NCBI GenBank assembly: GCA_023402845.1
Contig: JAEYFP010000051.1
Location: 1 to 64,000, forward strand
Direction: 5' to 3'
DNA from: Bacillota bacterium
Lineage (GTDB): Bacteria; Bacillota; Clostridia; Lachnospirales; Lachnospiraceae
Length of the DNA stretch: 64,000 nucleotides
This document shows, in pieces, positions 9,082 through 17,742 of this stretch (within the stretch, counting starts at the first letter, position 1; each line of letters opens with the position of its first letter). The notes beneath the pieces are model-generated. The model had not been told where the DNA came from. It saw only the letters and a program-made list of their open reading frames with translations, and did not search any database. The position numbers and the translations under genes were made by a program.

Positions 9082-10029
9082 ATGAAGATAGACAGACTGA
9101 TTGGAATACTTTCGGTATTATTGCAGCAGGAGCAAATAACGGCTCCTGAATTGGCAGAAAAATTTGAGGTTTCCAGAAGGACGATAAACAGGGATATTGA
9201 GGCTTTGTGCAAGGCCGGAATTCCCATCCGTACCGTCCAGGGTGCGGGCGGCGGTATCGGCATCATGGAAGACTATAAGATTGACAGGACACTGCTTACT
9301 TCAAAGGACATGCAGGTGATTCTTGCGGGGTTGCGCAGCTTGGACAGCGTTTGCGGCAGCAGGTATTATGGTCAGCTGATGGAAAGGCTGCAGTCCGGTT
9401 CCTCAGAATTTGTCAGTGGCAGAGATTCGATTCTGATTGATCTTTCTTCTTGGTACAAGGATTCGTTGTCACCGAAAATTGAGGTAATTCAGACTGCTAT
9501 TGAGGACAGACATTTGATTTCCTTTTGGTATTACTCTCCTAACAGTGAAAGTGAGCGCAAGGTGGAGCCGTACTATTTGGTATTTAAATGGTCGAGCTGG
9601 TATGTGTGGGGATTTTGCCTGGAAAAAGAAGCGTTTCGTTTGTTCAAGCTGAACCGGATGGATCAGCTGAAGGCGATCGGTGAAATTTTTGATAAAAGAG
9701 ATGTTCCGTCTCCTGAGTTGTCCACTGATAAGGTATTTCCCCAGAATATGCAGGTGAAGGCTTTATTTTCCCAAGATGTAAAATGGCGGCTGATAGAAGA
9801 ATTCGGACCGCATTGCTTTGAGGAACAGGCTGATGGGAAGCTTTTGTTTGCTGTGGATTTTACGGATAAGGAGAACCTGATCAGCTGGCTCATGACATTT
9901 GGGAATCAAGCAGAGATACTGGAACCAGTGTCTATCAGATATGAACTTCTGAATATCGCAAAGGATTTGGTGAAAAAATATGAGGAGGATGAAGTGATAT
10001 GCCAAGACCACAGACGAAGGCGGATTTAA
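9082..10029 (+). CDS. HTH + WYL-domain transcriptional regulator (YafY-type)
   Basis: Cytoplasmic DNA-binding protein. Seen: an HTH_11-type helix-turn-helix at residues 1-60 (ITAPELAEKFEVSRRTINRDIEAL), a linker, then a WYL ligand-binding domain (about 125-200, with ISFWYYSP and VEPYYLVFKWSSWYVWGFC) and a C-terminal WCX extension. These proteins usually repress or activate a neighbouring operon in response to a small ligand. ATG 9082 is preferred over the in-frame 9046 because the protein then begins at the first HTH helix (MKIDRLIGIL). The gene overlaps the next by 31 bases, so the three genes up to 11202 form one unit. Confidence 0.9.
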   Translation: MKIDRLIGILSVLLQQEQITAPELAEKFEVSRRTINRDIEALCKAGIPIRTVQGAGGGIGIMEDYKIDRTLLTSKDMQVILAGLRSLDSVCGSRYYGQLMERLQSGSSEFVSGRDSILIDLSSWYKDSLSPKIEVIQTAIEDRHLISFWYYSPNSESERKVEPYYLVFKWSSWYVWGFCLEKEAFRLFKLNRMDQLKAIGEIFDKRDVPSPELSTDKVFPQNMQVKALFSQDVKWRLIEEFGPHCFEEQADGKLLFAVDFTDKENLISWLMTFGNQAEILEPVSIRYELLNIAKDLVKKYEEDEVICQDHRRRRI

Positions 10030-10538
10030 TTGCGGCAGCAGCAGATAATTATGAAAAGCTTTGGAAACTGATAGAAGGAATGTCAGAGAAGGAACTGTCC
10101 AATGAGTTTGATTTTTCTTCTGATGAGAAGAAGAAAGAAGCCCACTGGAAACGGGATAAGAATCTGAGAGATGTACTGATCCATCTATATGAGTGGCATC
10201 AGCTTCTCATCAATTGGATAGAGGTAAACAGAAGAGGCGGGAATCAGCCATTCCTCCCGGAAGAATACTCGTGGAAAACCTATGGTGATATGAATGTTAT
10301 GTTCTGGAATAAGCATCAGAATACATCTTTGCAGGATGCATCGGATAAATTGGATGTCTCGCACCGCGAACTCATGAAATTGATGGAAGAGTACTCAAAT
10401 GAAGAGCTTTTTTCAAAAGGGGTATTTGCATGGACGAAGGGCACGACATTGGGATCTTATTTCGTAAGTACTACCTCAAGCCATTATGACTGGGCGATCA
10501 AAAAACTGAAGGCTCATAAAAAGAAATCGGAGGGATAG
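9999..10538 (+). CDS. ClbS/DfsB family four-helix bundle protein
   Basis: 179 residues matching the ClbS/DfsB family (formerly DUF1706). Seen: N-terminal MPRPQTKADLIAAAADNYEKLW, the central DVLIHLYEWHQLL helix with conserved His and Trp, then FLPEEYSWKTYGDMN, and a closing WAIKKLKAHKK. ClbS itself protects colibactin producers by opening the cyclopropane warhead; most homologues are DinB-like small proteins of unknown role. GGAGG sits upstream of ATG 9999 inside the end of the WYL gene, so translation is coupled. Here it may serve in defence or detoxification under the WYL regulator, but that is inferred from context. Confidence 0.85.
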   Translation: MPRPQTKADLIAAAADNYEKLWKLIEGMSEKELSNEFDFSSDEKKKEAHWKRDKNLRDVLIHLYEWHQLLINWIEVNRRGGNQPFLPEEYSWKTYGDMNVMFWNKHQNTSLQDASDKLDVSHRELMKLMEEYSNEELFSKGVFAWTKGTTLGSYFVSTTSSHYDWAIKKLKAHKKKSEG

Positions 10539-10542
10539 AATC

Positions 10543-11202
10543 ATGGCATTTGATTACAAAAAAGAGTATAAAGAATTCTATATGCCAAAGAACAAGCCGG
10601 AGATTGTAGATGTTCCCGAGATGAATTTTATTGCGGTGCGAGGAATCGGAAATCCAAATGAAGAGGATGGAGAGTACAAGGCAGCCATCGGCTTGCTCTA
10701 TGGAATTGCATTTACTATTAAGATGAGCAAAAAAGGGAATCATCAGATTGAGGGATATTTTGATTATGTTGTGCCCCCTCTGGAAGGTTTCTGGTGGCAG
10801 GAAGGGGAAGCCGGAAATATGCTTGAAGGAGTGGATTATGATCGGAAAGCAGATTTTCATTGGATATCCGTTATCCGTTTGCCTGATTTTGTGACAAAGG
10901 CAGATTTTGAATGGGCCGCAGCCGAGGCAGCAGAAAAGAAAAAGCAGGATTTTTCGAAGGTGGAGTTTTTGACTGTTGCCGAGGGGACCTGTGTACAGTG
11001 TATGCATACAGGCCCGTTTGAAGATGAGCCTGCGACAGTTGCACTGATGGATCAGTATTTGCGGGAGAAGGGATATGAGAATGACCTTTCTGAAAATCGG
11101 CTGCATCATGAGATTTACCTGTCTGATGTCAGAAGGACTGTACCGGAGAACTGGAAGACTGTGATCAGACATCCTGTCCGGCTTGCGGAAACATTGTTGT
11201 AA
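10543..11202 (+). CDS. GyrI-like small-molecule-binding protein
   Basis: 219-residue stand-alone GyrI-like/SOUL-type domain protein. Seen: the start MAFDYKKEYKEFYMPKNKPE, the central ligand-cup strand MNFIAVRGIGNPNEEDGEY, and the late repeat of the fold (FLTVAEGTCVQCMHTGPFEDEPATVALMDQYL). Such proteins bind or hydrolyse hydrophobic or electrophilic small molecules. It starts 4 bases after the ClbS-like gene behind GGAGG, so it shares that operon. Pairing of ClbS-like and GyrI-like proteins behind a WYL regulator suggests a small xenobiotic-response unit. No catalytic residues can be asserted from sequence alone. Confidence 0.88.
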   Translation: MAFDYKKEYKEFYMPKNKPEIVDVPEMNFIAVRGIGNPNEEDGEYKAAIGLLYGIAFTIKMSKKGNHQIEGYFDYVVPPLEGFWWQEGEAGNMLEGVDYDRKADFHWISVIRLPDFVTKADFEWAAAEAAEKKKQDFSKVEFLTVAEGTCVQCMHTGPFEDEPATVALMDQYLREKGYENDLSENRLHHEIYLSDVRRTVPENWKTVIRHPVRLAETLL

Positions 11203-11277
11203 CAATTTTTAAGCCCGACACTTGTTTCGATGAATTTTTGATGATATATTATACACATACTAAAACAGAGATGAATG

Positions 11278-11299
11278 CTTATTTTTGCAAATAAGTTTT
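11278..11299 (+). terminator. weak hairpin terminator candidate
   Basis: CTTATTT (11278-11284) and AAATAAG (11289-11295) form a 7-bp stem with a 4-base loop, followed by TTTT. It lies between the GyrI-like gene and the next start codon. The A/T-only character makes it weak. Confidence 0.35.
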
Positions 11300-11333
11300 G
11301 ATCCCACAACTACGAAAATAAGGTGGAAATGAT

Positions 11334-11753
11334 ATGTCATACGATGTAAATAAGGAAATACGAGAGGCAATCAGCGCGGGTGAAAGAGCGTTAAATAGCT
11401 TGCGGGAGGCACAGAATTATTTAAAAAGTGCCGGAAACTGGGGGATTGTGGATATTCTTGGCGGTGGCCTGATTACGGATTTGATCAAACACTCAAAGCT
11501 GAATAACGCATCAGAGTGTATGGAGGCTGCCAGGCAGGATTTGAGGAGCTTCCAGCGGGAACTGGATGATGTAAATGAATATTTGCCGAACATACAAATT
11601 GGAGATTTTCTGACGTTTGCGGATTTCTTTTTTGATGGTTTCATAGCGGATATGTTCGTGCAGTCAAAAATCGGAGATGCAAAGGAACAGGTGGCTGAAG
11701 CGGTTGATCAGGTGGAAAGTATTGTGGACAGGCTCAGGAAGGAACTGAGATAG
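11334..11753 (+). CDS. small helical protein with internal duplication, function unknown
   Basis: 139 residues, no signal peptide, not recognised as a named family. AAGGTGG precedes ATG 11334 with good spacing. The protein appears to contain two copies of one unit: residues about 36-78 (WGIVDILGGGLITDLIKHSKLNNASECMEAA and the helix after it) and about 91-135 (FLTFADFFFDGFIADMFVQSKIGDAKEQVAEA and the helix after it). Each copy has a short hydrophobic loop followed by a K-x2-A/D-x-A motif and a long amphipathic helix. The hydrophobic loops could touch a membrane. It is alone, convergent with the LysR gene, with no terminator between them. Confidence 0.65.
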   Translation: MSYDVNKEIREAISAGERALNSLREAQNYLKSAGNWGIVDILGGGLITDLIKHSKLNNASECMEAARQDLRSFQRELDDVNEYLPNIQIGDFLTFADFFFDGFIADMFVQSKIGDAKEQVAEAVDQVESIVDRLRKELR

Positions 11754-11798
11754 GTATAAATGAAGGTAAATGTAATTTCTATGTATCAATTTATAATG

Positions 11799-12764
11799 TC
11801 AATTAAAAATTCGGATTTTTTGGCTGGCATTAATACATTTTTTCATGGCATGAGTCACATGGCAATTCTTTCGATAGGCAATAAAAACTTCGCGTTTTGA
11901 AAGTGAAAAATCGGCAGGATTTAATTTAAAGTAAAGAAGCGGAGCAGTGGTATTACTGTGCTTTATGAGGGTGTCGGTGATAAACGTGCATCCCAGTCCT
12001 TTGGCTGCCGTATGAAAAATCGTCATTAATTGATTTAGATAGATGGAGCATTTAGGAGTAAAGCCTGCTTCTTCACAAAAACTGATTGCACGCTGATGAA
12101 GATCATGGCCTGATTTTAAGAGAACAAAGGTTTCGTCTCTTAACAAGTTCAGGTCAATACATGGACAATTATCGGACAGATGATTATCTATGCAGATTTC
12201 TTCAGTGGATAATGCAATTGATTTTAATCCGTGAATATCAATCAGCGGATTATGAATGGGAATTGCAAGAAGAATATTTTCATAAAACAGAAATTCCTTG
12301 GAGAATTGTTCGGCATTGAAAATTCCTGCATCAATGATTAAATCAACTTGATCCTTCAAAGCCTCTTCATATAAAATTTGAGAATCTGCTTCCAGAAAGT
12401 TCAATGTTATCTTTGGATAAAGCTCAGAAAAAGTCTTGATGATGTAAGGAATAACACAGGAGGAGAAGAGAGCAGTGCCCGAAATAGTAAGTTTACCGGT
12501 CTCCAATTGTGTTAAATCGTTAATATAGATTTGAAGATCATTCTCAGCAGTCAGTATTTTCTCTGCTGCTTCAATATAATATTCTCCCTCTTGTGTCAGA
12601 CTGAGGCCGCTGGAACTGCGATCGAATATCCTGTATCCCAGCTGGGTCTCTATTTTTTTTATGGAAGCGCTTAAGGAAGGCTGTGAAATAAAAAGATTTT
12701 TGGCAGCCTTGGTAAAGCTTCGTTCTTTGTATACTTCATAAACATATTGATATTCTTGAATCAT
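11799..12764 (-). CDS. LysR-family transcriptional regulator
   Basis: 321-residue LTTR. Seen: an N-terminal winged HTH (residues 1-60: FTKAAKNLFISQPSLSASIKKIETQLG), a linker helix, and a substrate-binding type effector domain with the usual SGTALFSSCVIPYII strand near residue 95. I chose ATG 12764 because GGGAAAGG then lies at normal spacing; the ATG at 12770 directly abuts it. It is divergent from the aminotransferase gene across 350 bases, the standard arrangement for an LTTR that controls the operon it faces. The effector is unknown; an amino acid or hydantoin-like compound is a guess from context. Confidence 0.92.
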   Translation of the reverse strand: MIQEYQYVYEVYKERSFTKAAKNLFISQPSLSASIKKIETQLGYRIFDRSSSGLSLTQEGEYYIEAAEKILTAENDLQIYINDLTQLETGKLTISGTALFSSCVIPYIIKTFSELYPKITLNFLEADSQILYEEALKDQVDLIIDAGIFNAEQFSKEFLFYENILLAIPIHNPLIDIHGLKSIALSTEEICIDNHLSDNCPCIDLNLLRDETFVLLKSGHDLHQRAISFCEEAGFTPKCSIYLNQLMTIFHTAAKGLGCTFITDTLIKHSNTTAPLLYFKLNPADFSLSKREVFIAYRKNCHVTHAMKKCINASQKIRIFN

Positions 12765-13115
12765 AGACATCCTTTCCCAATACTATAAACAAAATGATAT
12801 GATGATCATTGAGTGGAATTAAAATTGATTATAATCGTATAATCATGAAAATGCAAATAAAAGTTAATATAATAGTATAATTTGCATAAATCCCGTGTGT
12901 ATTCAGGTACTATGAAGCCACAAGATGAATAGTCCTTAATTATCTGAGAAAATAAATAATGTCTCTATAAAAAGTAATAAATAATTGAACAGTCGAAAAT
13001 AAAGTATATTATATTAAAATATCTATAGTAATTATATAATAATAAGTATTTGTATATAATTCGGAAAGTAATATAATCAAAAATAAAAATAGTATTAAGT
13101 GTTTCAGGGGGTCAT
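12765..13115. promoter_or_regulatory. divergent intergenic region of the LysR-controlled array
   Basis: About 350 bases of strongly A/T-rich sequence between the LysR and aminotransferase genes. It holds the dyad at 12827-12844 and a possible forward promoter, TTGAAC (12985-12990), a 16-base spacer, TATTAT (13007-13012). AGGGGGT just before ATG 13116 is the ribosome site. I saw no further coding sequence in it. Confidence 0.4.
12827..12844. promoter_or_regulatory. LTTR operator candidate
   Basis: GATTATA-ATCG-TATAATC is a perfect 7-bp inverted repeat with a 4-base centre, placed 63 bases upstream of the LysR start. It fits the dyad expected of a LysR-family box, but the region is very A/T-rich. 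Confidence 0.45.
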
Positions 13116-14342
13116 ATGGATTCTGTTAGTCTTTGTAAGAGGTTTAAGAAATTAGGAATTGATAATGCACCAGGGCAGGAAGGTCTGCAAAAAAAAAATA
13201 AATTAGATATACGCGGTCAAGCACTGGATGGGATAAGGGTTGATTTTTCTCATGGAGATATCGATGCACATGCGCCGGTACCGGGATGCAAAAAGGCGTT
13301 CGACAAAGGTTTTCAGACCGGCGGCAGGCAGGCATATACGGAATATCGCGGCTCAGCCTATTACCGAGAGCAGCTTGCGGAAAAACTTCAGAATTTTACG
13401 GGTGCAGTTATTGACAAAGATAAGAACATTATCCTAACACCGGGAACACAGGGAGCCTTATTTCTTGCAATGGGTTCTTTGGTAGGCCGGGGAGATAAAG
13501 TTGCTATTGTGGAGCCAGATTATTTTGCAAATAGAAAGCTGGTAGAATTTTTTGAAGGTGAACTGATTCCCGTTCAGTTGCATTATTATCAGGATGAGAA
13601 AAGCGCAGGTTTGGATTTGAAGCAATTGGAGGCTGCTTTTGCACAAGGGGTAAAGTTATTTCTTTTTTCCAATCCCAATAATCCAACAGGAGCAATTTAT
13701 GCTTATGATGAGATAAATATGATAGCAAGGCTGGCCCAAAGATATCAGGTGACACTATTGGTGGATGAGTTGTATTCCAGACAGATTTTTGATGGAAATA
13801 CTTATGTACATTTATGTGCACAAGATGAAATACCCGAAAATTTGATTACAATTATGGGACCATCAAAAACAGAATCTCTTTCGGGGTTTCGTTTAGGAGT
13901 TGCATTTGGAAGCGCGGATATCATACAAAGAATGGAGAAACTTCAGGCAATTGTTTCTTTGCGGTGTGCCGGTTATTGTCAGGCCGTATTTGATGTCTGG
14001 TTTAATGAACCAGAGGGTTTTATGGATGAGAGAATTGCGAAACATCAGAAAATTCGTGATGATATTCTGGATATTATCCATCAGACAAGTGGTGTTAGAG
14101 CAAGGATAACAAATAGTGGCAGCTATTTATTTGTAGAAATGCCGGAATTGGAAGTAAGCATACAGGACTTTGTTAAAATAGTCAGAATACTGGCAGGGGT
14201 TACGATAACACCCGGTACAGAATTTGGATCACAATTTTCACATCATTTTCGAATTAATTTTTCACAGGATCATGAGGCGGCGCTGGATGCTATGAGGCGG
14301 GTTATGATAGTAATGGAACGTTACAGAAAGGTAAAACATTAA
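13116..14342 (+). CDS. class I/II PLP-dependent aminotransferase
   Basis: 408-residue fold-type I aminotransferase that moves amino groups between an amino acid and a 2-oxoacid in the cytoplasm. Seen: Gly-rich phosphate region (ILTPGTQGALFLAMGSL), NPNNPTG with the PLP-contacting Asn, the Asp/Tyr pair in VDELYS, and the Schiff-base Lys251 in GPSKTESLSGFR, with the Arg that anchors the substrate carboxylate near the C-terminus. Strong AGGGGGT site before ATG. It is the first gene of a long co-directional series, and aspartate dehydrogenase follows after 2 bases. The direct pairing with that enzyme suggests aspartate or glutamate as amino donor or product; the exact substrate is open. Confidence 0.9.
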   Translation: MDSVSLCKRFKKLGIDNAPGQEGLQKKNKLDIRGQALDGIRVDFSHGDIDAHAPVPGCKKAFDKGFQTGGRQAYTEYRGSAYYREQLAEKLQNFTGAVIDKDKNIILTPGTQGALFLAMGSLVGRGDKVAIVEPDYFANRKLVEFFEGELIPVQLHYYQDEKSAGLDLKQLEAAFAQGVKLFLFSNPNNPTGAIYAYDEINMIARLAQRYQVTLLVDELYSRQIFDGNTYVHLCAQDEIPENLITIMGPSKTESLSGFRLGVAFGSADIIQRMEKLQAIVSLRCAGYCQAVFDVWFNEPEGFMDERIAKHQKIRDDILDIIHQTSGVRARITNSGSYLFVEMPELEVSIQDFVKIVRILAGVTITPGTEFGSQFSHHFRINFSQDHEAALDAMRRVMIVMERYRKVKH

Positions 14343-14344
14343 CT

Positions 14345-15097
14345 ATGAAACGAATTGGTTTTCTGGGTTGCGGAAAAATAGGAACGGCATTACTGGAAAC
14401 TGCATATCAAATAGAAAATGTATCAGTTGCTTTTGTGCAGGATCTTATTTATCCGGAAGGGAAGAATGATTTTCCCGTAATTAGACATGCGGATGAAAAA
14501 TTATATGCACAATGTGATTTGATTATTGAAAGTACGACTGCAGATGTTCTGAAGGAAAATATAGATTTAATATTAATGCATAGTAATTTGATGACATTTT
14601 CATTAACAGCTTTTTCCGATCAAGAGTTTGAAGATCAGGTTAAGAGACTCAGCGGTAAATATAAAAGGCAGATTTACATACCGCATGGCGCGATTTTGGG
14701 AATTGATGGAATATATGACGGCAATAGAGTTTGGGATAGTGTAAGTATAGAAACGATTAAGAACCCCAAAAGCCTTGGATGTGAGAATACAGAGAGAACG
14801 GTTCTGTTTGAAGGAAAGACAAGAGACGCATGTAAACTCTATCCGCGTAATGTAAATGTACATGCGGCCGTCGCATTGGCAGGCATAGGATTTGACCGAA
14901 CAGTTTCAAGAATTATTGCAGATCCGGATGTTAATACGAATTCACATGTAATTATGCTGGAAGGCGGGGGTGTTTCCATGAAGCTTAATGTTTCCAGCTT
15001 TGCGGCGGGCGGAGTGACAGGAAGATATACGCCTTATTCTGCTTGCGGAAGCTTCCGAAGAATTTTGGATTGCGCAGAAGGCACAAAATTCGTATAG
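14345..15097 (+). CDS. aspartate dehydrogenase-type oxidoreductase
   Basis: 250 residues resembling NadX/L-aspartate dehydrogenase, which oxidatively deaminates L-aspartate with NAD(P) or works in reverse. Seen: N-terminal Rossmann motif FLGCGKIGTAL, the early catalytic-domain signature YIPHGAILGIDGI, and the His-containing segment NVNVHAAVALAG near 175 that matches the conserved active-site His of the family, followed by EGGGVSMKLNVSS. Spacing of 2 bases to the aminotransferase and 13 to the next gene indicates one operon. No nadA/nadC is present, so a catabolic nitrogen-releasing role is more likely than NAD synthesis. Confidence 0.82.
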   Translation: MKRIGFLGCGKIGTALLETAYQIENVSVAFVQDLIYPEGKNDFPVIRHADEKLYAQCDLIIESTTADVLKENIDLILMHSNLMTFSLTAFSDQEFEDQVKRLSGKYKRQIYIPHGAILGIDGIYDGNRVWDSVSIETIKNPKSLGCENTERTVLFEGKTRDACKLYPRNVNVHAAVALAGIGFDRTVSRIIADPDVNTNSHVIMLEGGGVSMKLNVSSFAAGGVTGRYTPYSACGSFRRILDCAEGTKFV

Positions 15098-15110
15098 AAA
15101 GGAAATAAAA

Positions 15111-16289
15111 TTGGAAAGTAAGTTACAAGATAATTTTAAAAAGTTTACATCGTTTGGCATGGATGAGAATGGTGCCGTGAACAGAGTCATCGGAACGCAG
15201 GCACATAGAGATTCGGCAGAAGAAATGCAGCGATATCTGATTGGACTAGGCTTAAAAAGTTATATTGATCCTGTCTATAATGTACATGGAATTTATGGAG
15301 AGGCCGAGGGCAAACCGGAGATCATGATAGCATCTCATCTGGATACTGTAAAAGAGGGCGGAAAGTTTGATGGGTTATATGGGGTGCTTGGCGGAATTGA
15401 AGTAATCAGAAGATTCATGGAGGAGAAAAGGGAACTCCCGTTTTTACTTCATCTGATTGCGACAAACGGAGAAGAAGGTAATGACCTGGGGGGGGGAACT
15501 TTTGGAAGCAGGTGCATGGCTGGTTTGGCCGACGTGGAAGACGCGGAATATGTCGAAACTGCAAACAAGTTTGGCTTTAGTAAAGAAGACATGATTCAGT
15601 CCAGATATGATTTCAGCAATACAAAGTACTATCTGGAACTACATATAGAGCAGGGAAATACATTGGATTTAAATAAAGAAGATATTGGAGTGGTAACAGG
15701 TATCGTAGGTCTTCAAAGATTCCAGATTGACATTGAGGGAGTCGCTAATCACGCGGGAACAACTATGATGGAGTATCGGGATGATGCTTTGGTAAAAGCA
15801 GCCAGGATTATCTCTTTTGTAGATCAGCTTGCAAGAAAGTACCCGAATCACTTTGTGGCAACATTTAATAAGATGGAAATTAAACCTAATATTGTAGCTG
15901 TGATTTCCGATTATGTGCGGTTGGTTTTAGAATGCAGAAATCTGCAGGAAGAACTTATGCTCCAATTTGTTAAGGAGATCAGAAAGAAAGGAGCTGAACT
16001 GGGTGGTGTCAGGATGAAGCCGATTGTAAAGAAACAACCGGTAAAGTGTTCGGAAGAGATTATGGAGGCATCTGTAAAGGCATGCCGGGATGCGGGAGTA
16101 AAGTTCAGAATTATGCCCAGCGGAGCTACACATGATGGGAATTCGATGGCCATGAAGGTGCCGATTGGAATGATTTTTGTGCCAAGCAAGGATGGGATCA
16201 GTCATGCAAAATCAGAGTTCACCAGTTGGGAGCAGTGTGAGCTGGGAATAAATATTTTGTATAAGACAATCGTGAACATTGGGAAATAG
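15111..16289 (+). CDS. M20-family N-carbamoyl-L-amino-acid hydrolase / allantoate amidohydrolase type
   Basis: Zn-dependent amidase that removes the carbamoyl group (as NH3 and CO2) from N-carbamoyl amino acids or ureido acids. Seen: metal motif ASHLDTVKEGGKFDGLYG (residues about 78-95), the NGEEG/GTFGSR stretch, LELHIEQGNTLD with metal-binding His and Glu, and HAGTTMMEYRDDA in the dimerisation domain; the last metal His lies in ISHAKSEF. 392 residues is close to the 400-410 usual for the family. The start is TTG at 15111, with AAAGGA 6 bases upstream; no ATG fits. A cyclic amidohydrolase follows 9 bases later, the classic hydantoinase/carbamoylase pairing. Confidence 0.88.
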   Translation: MESKLQDNFKKFTSFGMDENGAVNRVIGTQAHRDSAEEMQRYLIGLGLKSYIDPVYNVHGIYGEAEGKPEIMIASHLDTVKEGGKFDGLYGVLGGIEVIRRFMEEKRELPFLLHLIATNGEEGNDLGGGTFGSRCMAGLADVEDAEYVETANKFGFSKEDMIQSRYDFSNTKYYLELHIEQGNTLDLNKEDIGVVTGIVGLQRFQIDIEGVANHAGTTMMEYRDDALVKAARIISFVDQLARKYPNHFVATFNKMEIKPNIVAVISDYVRLVLECRNLQEELMLQFVKEIRKKGAELGGVRMKPIVKKQPVKCSEEIMEASVKACRDAGVKFRIMPSGATHDGNSMAMKVPIGMIFVPSKDGISHAKSEFTSWEQCELGINILYKTIVNIGK

Positions 16290-16298
16290 GAGGCGTGT

Positions 16299-17684
16299 AT
16301 GCTGGATTTGTTGATTAAAAATGGGACGGTGTATATAAACGGGAAATTTCAAAAAGTAAATATTGGAATCAAGAATGAGAAGATCGTTGAAATTGTTTCC
16401 GGGAATATTATTCCGGAATCGAAAGCTTATTTGGATATTTTCGGTCAATACTTGCTGCCGGGTACGATTGATACCCATGTGCATGTAAGAGATCCTGGAC
16501 ATGTTGAAAGGGGAAACTTTTACACAGAGACAATGGCAGCGGCATCTGGCGGCGTGACAACAATTATAGAGCATCCAATCAGCATCCCGCCTCAGTATAA
16601 TATAGAGATATTGGAAAACAGAATCAAGAAAGCCGAAGAACAATGTGTGGTAGATTTTGCATTTTATGGAGCGGCAGGCGCAGAATTTTTGGATGAGATT
16701 AAAAAATTGGCAGATGATGGAAGAATTGTGGCTTTTAAAACATTTCTGCATGCGGCGCCAGAGGGGCGTGAGCAGGAGTTTAGAGGCCTAACCATGGCCA
16801 ATGATGCGGAGCTTTATAAAGGCATGAAGGAATTGGCAAAAACCGGACTAATTGCCGCATTCCATGCTGAAAATAATGATATGATACAGAATAATATCGA
16901 CGAATTGAAGCGGGCAGGGAAAACAACATTTAAATATCATTATATTAGCAGACCTCCTATTGCGGAAATCACTTCGGTAGAAAGAGTTTTGAATTTTGCA
17001 AGGGAGACCGGAGCCAAAGTGGAAATTGCTCATGTATCCACACCGGAGGCGATGGAGCTTATAAAAAATGCAAAAGCGGAGGGAATGAAGGTTTATTGCG
17101 AGACATGCCCGCACTATCTGTTTCTTTCAGAAGAGGATGTTGATAAGCTTGGACCTTTTGCCAAGTGTAATCCTCCTTTACGCAGCAAGGAATCGGCCGA
17201 GAGGTTATGGAATTATGTTAACGATGGAACGGTGGATTTTATTGGCTCCGATCATAGTCCCTTTCTGTATTCGGAGAAAGAAAAGGGACTGGATGATATT
17301 TTCAAGGCCGCAGCCGGTTTCCCCGGTGTTGATCTTAGACTTCCGCTAATGCTGGAAGCAGTATATGAAGGAAGGGTTGCTTTGGAACGGGTAGTGGAGC
17401 TGCTATCTGAAAACCCTGCGAAATGCTTTGGTATTTATCCGCAAAAAGGTACCATCCGCATAGATGCAGATGCAGATTTTGCAGTCATAGATATGAATAA
17501 GGTAACAATTGTAAATAAAGAGAAATGCTATTCTCATGCAAAAGATATTGCAATTCCTTACGAAGGTAAAAAATTAAGAGGACAGATAACAGCTGTGATT
17601 GTTCGCGGACGTGTACTTGCAAGAGACGGTGTGGTAGATGAAGATCTGAAGGCATATGGCAAACTTGTAAAACCGGTTAGATAA
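16299..17684 (+). CDS. dihydroorotase/hydantoinase/allantoinase-type cyclic amidohydrolase
   Basis: Binuclear metal hydrolase of the amidohydrolase superfamily, 461 residues, which opens cyclic ureides (hydantoins, dihydropyrimidines, allantoin, dihydroorotate) to carbamoyl acids. Seen: DTHVHVRDPGH (HxH metal pair, about residues 58-68), the carboxylated Lys in VAFKTFLHAA, His ligands in AAFHAEN and EIAHVSTPEA, and the catalytic Asp in GSDHSP. Its motif set is closest to allantoinase and dihydroorotase class I. GGAGG precedes ATG. Neighbouring carbamoylase argues for a two-step ring-opening and decarbamoylation route; absence of pyr genes argues against pyrimidine synthesis. Confidence 0.87.
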   Translation: MLDLLIKNGTVYINGKFQKVNIGIKNEKIVEIVSGNIIPESKAYLDIFGQYLLPGTIDTHVHVRDPGHVERGNFYTETMAAASGGVTTIIEHPISIPPQYNIEILENRIKKAEEQCVVDFAFYGAAGAEFLDEIKKLADDGRIVAFKTFLHAAPEGREQEFRGLTMANDAELYKGMKELAKTGLIAAFHAENNDMIQNNIDELKRAGKTTFKYHYISRPPIAEITSVERVLNFARETGAKVEIAHVSTPEAMELIKNAKAEGMKVYCETCPHYLFLSEEDVDKLGPFAKCNPPLRSKESAERLWNYVNDGTVDFIGSDHSPFLYSEKEKGLDDIFKAAAGFPGVDLRLPLMLEAVYEGRVALERVVELLSENPAKCFGIYPQKGTIRIDADADFAVIDMNKVTIVNKEKCYSHAKDIAIPYEGKKLRGQITAVIVRGRVLARDGVVDEDLKAYGKLVKPVR

Positions 17685-17742
17685 TTGTGGAAGTATCAGA
17701 TTTTTATCAATAAAAATATTTAAATTGTAAAAAGGAGTGAAT

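Noticed and set aside
10498..11205. Long antisense open frame opposite the GyrI-like gene
   Set aside because: It mirrors a well-supported gene, has no ribosome site and shows no recognisable domain.
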